DNA from: an uncultured Butyricicoccus sp.
GTDB taxonomy: Bacteria > Bacillota > Clostridia > Oscillospirales > Butyricicoccaceae
Reading direction: 5' to 3'
NCBI GenBank assembly: GCA_910584935.1
Contig: CAJUDU010000079.1
Location: 1 to 9,856 of the forward strand
DNA length: 9,856 nucleotides
Shown one piece after another: positions 6,325 through 9,856 of this stretch. The notes under the pieces are model-generated. The model saw only the letters and a program-made list of their open reading frames with translations, searched no databases and was not told the origin of the DNA. The translations under genes and the position numbers were made by a program. Position 1 is the stretch's first letter, and every line of letters begins with the position of its first letter.

Positions 6325-6720
6325 TTACTTTGTAATTTTGCCGGATTTTTGTGTATCTTCAATTGCCTGTTTCAGAATATCTGGCACAGGCAAACCAATA
6401 TCCACTGCATTTTCTAGCACAGAAATACTTTCATTACATATATAGAAAATTGTAATTGCTGTCCCAAGTGTATTTCCATGCCCTATCACAGCGTGATCAA
6501 AAAGATATCCCAATGCAATAATCATAAAAGTCAACAATTTTCTGCAAATTCCGGCAGCACCGATTTTGCTGGATAGTTTTCGTTTTACAATTGCCCGCAA
6601 AATTCCACTGATATAATCAAAACAGACACATATAATCAGTACATATAACAACGAATCCATTTGATTTACCAGGTAATTTCCTGCGCATTGCACCCAATCA
6701 AACAACATATTTATTTTCAT
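6325..6720 (-). CDS. phage-type holin (TcdE-like, holin_4 family)
   Basis: A 131-aa membrane protein with three predicted transmembrane segments (about 22-43, 61-78 and 84-103) and a charged C-terminal tail. The blocks 'DYISGILRAI', 'KLSSKIGAAGICRKLL', 'HGNTLGTAITIFYICNESISVLENA' taken separately, and 'GLPVPDILKQAI', match the 'toxin secretion/phage lysis holin' family. Its role is to form lesions in the cytoplasmic membrane that release an endolysin or large secreted proteins. No endolysin is next to it here. The start is uncertain: AGGAG directly touches the ATG at 6720 (no spacing) and is 12 nt from the alternative ATG at 6708 (Met5). The gene ends at a strong terminator. It is probably a prophage-derived remnant or part of the mobile element; it could also serve a holin-like export function. 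Confidence 0.9.
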   Translation of the reverse strand: MKINMLFDWVQCAGNYLVNQMDSLLYVLIICVCFDYISGILRAIVKRKLSSKIGAAGICRKLLTFMIIALGYLFDHAVIGHGNTLGTAITIFYICNESISVLENAVDIGLPVPDILKQAIEDTQKSGKITK

Positions 6721-6753
6721 CTCCTGGAAAAATATTTTATTTATACATGGTTT

Positions 6754-7017
6754 TCATCCGGCTGATGTACAAATCTTTTGTCTTTCAAAAAGTAAAGAGC
6801 ATTTTTTATTGATATCTGTAAATGCTGTAAATAGAAAACTTAAAACATTCCCTTTCAATAAATATAGACAAGACTTCTGTTTGGTTTTGTTGCACTTGGT
6901 CAGTGCTTTTTTGCCTAATACAAAAATTAATTTTTTTGCGCGGTTCCCGAACAGCCCGACATCGATTTTAAGTAGAATTCTGTACTTTTTTCGCCTGTAA
7001 ATATGATATTTCGCCAT
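6754..7017 (-). CDS. unrecognised basic 87-aa ORF
   Basis: I do not recognise this product. It is Lys/Arg-rich (for example YRRKKYR near the N-terminus), with a weakly hydrophobic stretch about 52-66 and several cysteines. In favour: AGGGTG lies 5 nt before the ATG, and a promoter-like pair (TTGAAA at 7069-7074 and TTATAT at 7045-7050 as read on the minus strand, 18-bp spacing) lies just upstream. Against: the sequence is AT-rich with long homopolymer runs, and the residue order looks random after about residue 35. It may be a degraded gene or a non-coding stretch under a real divergent promoter. It would be co-directional with the holin. Confidence 0.25.
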   Translation of the reverse strand: MAKYHIYRRKKYRILLKIDVGLFGNRAKKLIFVLGKKALTKCNKTKQKSCLYLLKGNVLSFLFTAFTDINKKCSLLFERQKICTSAG

Positions 7018-7038
7018 TTTTCACCCTAAAACGTTCCG

Positions 7039-7055
7039 CGTTGTATATAACAACG
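7039..7055. promoter_or_regulatory. operator-like palindrome CGTTGT-ATATA-ACAACG
   Basis: Perfect 6-bp arms around a 5-bp A/T centre, 69 bp before the XRE gene start. It overlaps the -10-like hexamer of the leftward promoter, and related ACGT-containing half-sites lie around it (ACGTT at 7031, CACGTG at 7059-7064). XRE repressors usually bind such dyads beside their own gene, so autoregulation and control of the divergent transcript are likely. Binding is inferred. Confidence 0.5.
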
Positions 7056-7068
7056 TACCACGTGATAT

Positions 7069-7096
7069 TTTCAAATGATTAATCTTCTGCGATAAT
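7069..7096 (+). promoter_or_regulatory. probable sigma-A promoter of the XRE-sigma gene set
   Basis: TTTCAA (7069-7074) and GATAAT (7091-7096) are separated by 16 bp and lie 28 bp before the ATG at 7124. The reverse complement of the same -35 hexamer (TTGAAA) can serve a leftward promoter with TTATAT at 7050-7045, so the two promoters would share a box and compete for polymerase. Confidence 0.5.
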
Positions 7097-7123
7097 ATAG
7101 ATAACTGAAAGGCGGTGCGTCTT

Positions 7124-7513
7124 ATGAAAGAAAAATGGTATACACAATGGGAAGCTTTTGGCAAACGCATTCAGCTGACAAGAGAAAAAGCAGATATCAC
7201 ACGCGAACAACTTGCCCATGCCATTGGTCTTTCTAAAGAAAATCTCAGAAGAATTGAATGTGGACAGCAATCAACAACCATAGAAACGCTATATAAAATT
7301 TCCTGCATCTTGAATGTTTCTGTTGACTTCCTGCTGCTTGGTACGCAGCCTTCTAATGAAGATGATGCCGCACCCCAACAGACTCAAACCGACAAAGAGC
7401 AAATTTATGCACTGCTGCAAAACCTTTCGCCAATGCAAATGCACTTTGCCTGCCAATTTTTAAACGCATCCATACAATTCTTCAATAGTTTCCTACACGA
7501 CAAGGAGATATAA
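7124..7513 (+). CDS. XRE/Cro-CI family transcriptional regulator
   Basis: A 129-aa regulator with a canonical N-terminal XRE helix-turn-helix (about 11-73): FGKRIQLTREKADITREQLA, then HAIGLSKENLRRIECGQ and the usual TLYKISCILNVSVDFLLLG ending. The C-terminal part (about 85-129) is a short helical region, probably for dimerisation. A GTG at 7115 is in frame, but AAGGCGG is placed 8 nt before the ATG at 7124, so that start is preferred. The gene is first in the plus-strand set and is followed after 5 bp by the sigma factor gene, so they are surely co-transcribed. It probably represses its own promoter and the divergent one through the palindrome at 7039-7055. It could function like a phage or ICE repressor; the ligand or inducing signal is unknown. 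Confidence 0.9.
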   Translation: MKEKWYTQWEAFGKRIQLTREKADITREQLAHAIGLSKENLRRIECGQQSTTIETLYKISCILNVSVDFLLLGTQPSNEDDAAPQQTQTDKEQIYALLQNLSPMQMHFACQFLNASIQFFNSFLHDKEI

Positions 7514-7518
7514 CAAAT

Positions 7519-8097
7519 ATGCCAGAATTAATTGAGTCCTTTCTTCAAAATCACAAATTATATAAACTTTTATGTCAGATCGCCAAACAGGATGACAAGG
7601 CTTTGGAAACACTTTTTCGAGATTACAGTGCTTTTATTTATAGCCATATTATGAATTACACTTCTGATAAAGATATTGGCGAGGATATCTTGCAGGAAGT
7701 ATTTATCCGGCTATACCAACTAAAACCACAAAACATCCCGAACCGAAATTGTACCGGCTGGCTTGTTCAGGTAATCCATAACACAGCGTATACATATTTA
7801 GCAAGACTCACTGCAAAAACCAGCAAAGATATCCCACTGTTAGATTCTGATAAGTCTGAATTGTTACCAGAACCTTTCCCAGAAGATAGTATTTTGTTTT
7901 CAATTGATTTCAGTAATTTATTGCAAAGACTTGACACAACGTCCCGTCAAGTCTTATTATTACGATGTCAGGGATATTCATTTGAACAAATTGCGGCACA
8001 ACTTCAAATGAGTTCTTCTACTGTGCGCAGCAAATATTCCAGAACCATACAAAAACTAAAAATGAGATTGGAGAAATATTATGAAACAGACAGTTAA
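7519..8097 (+). CDS. ECF-like RNA polymerase sigma factor
   Basis: A 192-aa sigma-70 family factor with the two-domain layout of extracytoplasmic function sigmas. Region 2 is at about 27-95, with 'IGEDILQEVFIRLYQL' as the core-binding/2.2-2.3 segment. A linker with an acidic stretch (105-125) follows. Region 4 is at about 134-183, with 'TSRQVLLLRCQGYSFEQIAA' and 'MSSSTVRSKYSRTIQKL' as the DNA-recognition helix. Length is normal for the family. AAGGAG precedes the ATG by about 11 nt. The gene is only 5 bp after the XRE gene and overlaps the following membrane-protein gene by 17 bp, the typical arrangement of a sigma factor with its membrane partner. Target promoters are not evident in the window; control of the downstream protease gene or of its own operon is a guess. 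Confidence 0.9.
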   Translation: MPELIESFLQNHKLYKLLCQIAKQDDKALETLFRDYSAFIYSHIMNYTSDKDIGEDILQEVFIRLYQLKPQNIPNRNCTGWLVQVIHNTAYTYLARLTAKTSKDIPLLDSDKSELLPEPFPEDSILFSIDFSNLLQRLDTTSRQVLLLRCQGYSFEQIAAQLQMSSSTVRSKYSRTIQKLKMRLEKYYETDS

Positions 8098-8479
8098 TGA
8101 AAAAGAATTGCTTGAATACTTTGCACGCCATACATTTGAGGATAAAAAAGACAACTTATCCGCAATAAAAAAACGTTTAGGCATTTCTGAGGAGACTGTG
8201 CGAAAAGCATCTATGCTTCGCAAAAAGAAACTTTGCTATGCTTTATCCGGCGCATCGCTTCTTTTGTCCTTGATTCTTTATTTTGGATGCCGCACATTTC
8301 TGTTCAGCGATACTGCCAGAACATATTTCGCCGCGAAACAGGATTATTTGCAAATTTTTAATAATATGCAGCATCCATTTGTGATTCAAGGGATGACCGC
8401 AATATGTATCCTGCTGCTTATCGCCGCGCTTTCTTTTTTCATCGCCGGTGTATTTCTCGAAAAAAAACAAAAAAAATAA
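8081..8479 (+). CDS. two-TM membrane protein, candidate anti-sigma factor
   Basis: A 132-aa protein with a charged, helical cytoplasmic N-terminal part (1-50), transmembrane segments at about 51-74 and 102-126, an external loop of about 27 residues and a lysine-rich C-terminus. The ATG at 8081 lies inside the sigma gene, with GGAG 7 nt upstream, so translation is coupled. I do not recognise a named family. The N-terminal half is short, lacks a zinc-binding anti-sigma (ZAS) HxxxCxxC motif, and the topology (N and C both inside) differs from the usual single-TM anti-sigma factor. Context (overlap with an ECF-like sigma gene) makes a sigma-sequestering membrane sensor the best guess; a small accessory membrane protein is the alternative. 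Confidence 0.75.
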   Translation: MKQTVNEKELLEYFARHTFEDKKDNLSAIKKRLGISEETVRKASMLRKKKLCYALSGASLLLSLILYFGCRTFLFSDTARTYFAAKQDYLQIFNNMQHPFVIQGMTAICILLLIAALSFFIAGVFLEKKQKK

Positions 8480-8504
8480 GAAAAACTGCAACATTTTCAT
8501 ACCG

Positions 8505-8552
8505 CCTCTTAGTCTATATATATGTAAGCCTAAAATATATGGACTTGAGAGG
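8505..8552 (+). promoter_or_regulatory. hairpin masking the protease ribosome binding site (also terminator-like)
   Basis: CCTCT (8505-8509) pairs with AGAGG (8548-8552), AGTC (8511-8514) with GACT (8542-8545), and ATATAT (8516-8521) with ATATAT (8535-8540), with one T-G pair and a small internal loop. AGAGG is the Shine-Dalgarno of the protease gene (ATG at 8561). The stem is followed after GTG by TTTTTT, so the same fold could end part of the upstream transcript. Confidence 0.5.
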
Positions 8553-8560
8553 TGTTTTTT

Positions 8561-9145
8561 ATGAAAAAAATTATCAACATGACAGGCTGCTTACTCCTTA
8601 TTCTGGCTGGGATTGTCACTGCCCATGCTTATGCGATTCTGTCTGCGGGTGGGTTTACACCATACCCGACACAGGTCGTTTGTCATCAGGGTTTTGCATC
8701 TTCGGTGAAAAGTGCTGTATCTAATGCGTGCAGCGCCTGGAACAACGCTGGTGTAGGTACATTGGTTACCCGCTCATCCAGCACACACAGCAATCAATCT
8801 GATTTTCCGCTGAAAAATAACGCAAATCAGATTACCACCATTTCATATGGACAAACACTGGATGTTATGTGCAGCAAATTGACACAGGTAAAAGTTATTG
8901 GGTTCAAGCGATACAACACAGAAGTGGATATCAACATCAACACATCATACCCTTGGGCAACCAATGGGGATTCAAAGGCTTACGATGTGCAAAATGGTAT
9001 TACACATGAACTGGGGCATTTGCTGGGGCTTGATGAGGAACGCAATAAGACAGGCAGTACCATGTATTTTCAGTTAAGATTGGGTGAAACGCTCAAGCGC
9101 ACTTTGGATTCTGATGATATTGAAGGGTTAAAACTGATTTATTAA
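8561..9145 (+). CDS. secreted matrixin-like zinc metalloprotease
   Basis: A 194-aa protein with a Sec signal peptide (MKK, then hydrophobic GCLLLILAGIVTAHA; cleavage probably after AHA or AYA, about 23-25) and a matrixin/peptidase M10-type catalytic core. The zinc site is HELGHLLGLDE (149-159): H149, E150 and H153 are standard. The third ligand position (159), usually His or Asp, is Glu, with Asp at 158. A Met-turn-like STMYF (M168) and the family ending 'DSDDIEGLKLIY' follow. The ATG at 8561 has AGAGGTG 6 nt upstream; an in-frame GTG at 8552 overlaps that site and is unlikely. The protein should act outside the cell or in the wall. No propeptide cysteine switch is evident. It lies 81 bp after the membrane-protein gene and may be co-regulated with the sigma module. 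The substrate is unknown. Confidence 0.85.
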   Translation: MKKIINMTGCLLLILAGIVTAHAYAILSAGGFTPYPTQVVCHQGFASSVKSAVSNACSAWNNAGVGTLVTRSSSTHSNQSDFPLKNNANQITTISYGQTLDVMCSKLTQVKVIGFKRYNTEVDININTSYPWATNGDSKAYDVQNGITHELGHLLGLDEERNKTGSTMYFQLRLGETLKRTLDSDDIEGLKLIY

Positions 9146-9159
9146 GCAGGTACACCTGC
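9146..9159 (+). repeat. short dyad GCAGGT-AC-ACCTGC between protease stop and next RBS
   Basis: A perfect 6-bp dyad (realistically a 5-bp stem with a TACA loop) starts on the first base after the protease stop codon and ends directly before GGAGGG (9160-9165), the ribosome binding site of the next gene. It could separate translation of the two genes or bind a protein; no T-run follows, so it is not a terminator. Confidence 0.4.
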
Positions 9160-9173
9160 GGAGGGATAACAAA

Positions 9174-9626
9174 ATGATTGACTCTATTACAATAAATGCA
9201 GTGGCTGGATTTTTGGCTGCATTGTTCGCCATTTTAAGTTTTTTCTCTGCCCGGCAAATCCAAAAGAATACGGACAGGAGAAATGATTTCATTGCTGTGC
9301 ATCAATATATGAAAGCACTTGAACAGCGTTCTTTTATTGACGCCCGCGCTCATGTGTATAAACTGGCAGAATCCGGTCAGCCCTTAACCAAGGAAGATAA
9401 AAATGCTTCACTCATTGTGAATTTTTATCATCATTGGGGGCTGCTTGCGCAAAAAGGTTATTTGCCGATGTGGGTATTTGAAGAAGCTGGGCATGGCATG
9501 GTCAGAATGTATGAAATGACTGAAACATACATCGAAACCCTTCGTAAACTACACCATGACAACACCTATGGCTGTTACTTTGAATGGCTGTACAAACAAA
9601 TTGTACGTAAGAATCCTTCCATATAA
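9174..9626 (+). CDS. DUF4760-like membrane-anchored protein
   Basis: A 150-aa protein with one N-terminal transmembrane segment (about 8-28, INAVAGFLAALFAILSFFSA), a cytoplasm-facing charged segment (QKNTDRR) and a helical C-terminal domain. Blocks such as 'RAHVYKLAESGQPL' and 'VNFYHHWGLLAQKGYLPMWVFEEA', the latter with its hydrophobic helix and aromatic residues, fit the DUF4760 pattern as I remember it. The biochemical function of that family is unknown. GGAGGG sits 8 nt before the ATG. It is 28 bp after the protease gene, so likely co-transcribed and co-regulated. A partner or regulator of the secreted protease or of an envelope process is possible, but the sequence itself gives no mechanism. 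Confidence 0.75.
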   Translation: MIDSITINAVAGFLAALFAILSFFSARQIQKNTDRRNDFIAVHQYMKALEQRSFIDARAHVYKLAESGQPLTKEDKNASLIVNFYHHWGLLAQKGYLPMWVFEEAGHGMVRMYEMTETYIETLRKLHHDNTYGCYFEWLYKQIVRKNPSI

Positions 9627-9673
9627 ACCTTGCTTTCTCTCTTTTGTCGCGTATGATTTCCCAAATTTTTGTT

Positions 9674-9693
9674 GCTGTATTTTTCATTACAGC
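9674..9693 (+). repeat. small stem-loop upstream of the microprotein gene
   Basis: GCTGTA (9674-9679) and TACAGC (9688-9693) form a 6-bp stem with an 8-nt loop, ending 2 nt before AAAGGA, the ribosome binding site of the 36-aa ORF. There is no T-run after it, so it is more likely an mRNA structural element than a terminator. Confidence 0.35.
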
Positions 9694-9709
9694 GGAAAGG
9701 ACTGCTATT

Positions 9710-9820
9710 ATGATGAAGAAAAAATTATTCATTTGTTTGTTGTGTTTCTGCCTGGGGGTAGGTGTCTATCAAATGCTCCCACGTGAAACTTACATACGTG
9801 CTGTGATGTTGTATAAATAA
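9710..9820 (+). CDS. 36-aa single-TM microprotein
   Basis: A short ORF beginning MMKKKLFICLLCFCLGVG, then a polar/basic end ('PRETYIRAVMLYK'). The hydrophobic stretch (about 6-19) contains three cysteines, with a positive N-terminus, so it is either a small inner-membrane peptide or a secreted peptide with a signal sequence. AAAGGA lies 8 nt before the first ATG (9710); the second ATG (9713) is equally possible. It follows the DUF4760-like gene by 83 bp on the same strand. The remaining 36 bases of the window contain a TTGACA (9823-9828) but no complete promoter. No family is recognised. Confidence 0.5.
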   Translation: MMKKKLFICLLCFCLGVGVYQMLPRETYIRAVMLYK

Positions 9821-9856
9821 AGTTGACACCTTCAACACAAAAAGAAAGTGATAAAA

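Noticed and set aside
6892..6912. Terminator-like GCACT/AGTGC stem with a T6 run on the plus strand
   Set aside because: The stem is only 5 bp and no plus-strand gene lies upstream of it.
8243..8500. 85-codon minus-strand frame opposite the membrane-protein gene
   Set aside because: It is antisense to a gene with two clear TM segments and begins with homopolymer-derived Phe runs at its C-terminal side of the plus gene.
9823..9856. TTGACA promoter start at the right edge
   Set aside because: The only -10-like sequence (GATAAA, 9850) is 21 bp away, and the window ends there, so it cannot be judged.

Overview
The window looks like accessory DNA of a gut-type Clostridia bacterium (Ruminococcaceae/Oscillospirales-like). 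This rests on moderately AT-rich sequence, strong AGGAG-type ribosome binding sites, tandem large serine recombinases, a phage/ICE-type sigma-like regulator, a TcdE-like holin and a matrixin-like secreted protease. No rRNA, tRNA, CRISPR array or housekeeping gene is visible, so the species is inferred, not shown.

Minus-strand block (1-7017), read in transcription order from right to left. First comes a weak 87-aa ORF at 6754-7017. A phage-type holin follows (6325-6720), ending at a near-perfect 36-bp terminator palindrome. Next is a possible 14-aa leader peptide (6086-6130) that ends exactly at an 11-bp hairpin covering the ribosome binding site of a 161-aa sigma-70 region 4-like protein (5552-6037). 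A ~400-nt, relatively GC-rich stretch without an obvious large gene (5134-5551) is full of inverted repeats and also holds two tiny in-frame tandem ORFs. After it comes a probable operon: DinG/XPD-type helicase (3205-5133), a 49-aa SHOCT-like protein (3053-3202, not previously listed because of its size), a complete large serine recombinase (1453-2988), a catalytic-domain-less recombinase paralogue (938-1456, ATGA-coupled) and a third recombinase (28-816) that is cut off after about 255 residues. The breakpoint near base 51 looks like the end of an insertion sequence lying mostly to the left of the window. The recombinases are the probable integration/excision machinery of a mobile element whose cargo and other end are not visible.

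Plus-strand block (7039-9820). A divergent regulatory region holds a 17-bp operator-like palindrome and back-to-back promoters. It precedes a compact gene set: an XRE-type repressor (7124-7513), an ECF-like sigma factor (7519-8097), a two-TM membrane protein overlapping it (8081-8479; candidate anti-sigma factor), a secreted matrixin-like metalloprotease (8561-9145) whose ribosome binding site is folded into a hairpin followed by a T-run, a DUF4760-like membrane-anchored protein (9174-9626), and a 36-aa single-TM peptide (9710-9820). A reasonable reading is a sensor/sigma module controlling an envelope or secreted function, but no target promoter is demonstrated.

The most interesting points are: the structured leader ahead of the helicase-recombinase operon with its two micro-ORFs; the leader-peptide/hairpin arrangement that would couple translation of the sigma-like gene; and the second, independent SD-masking hairpin in front of the protease.
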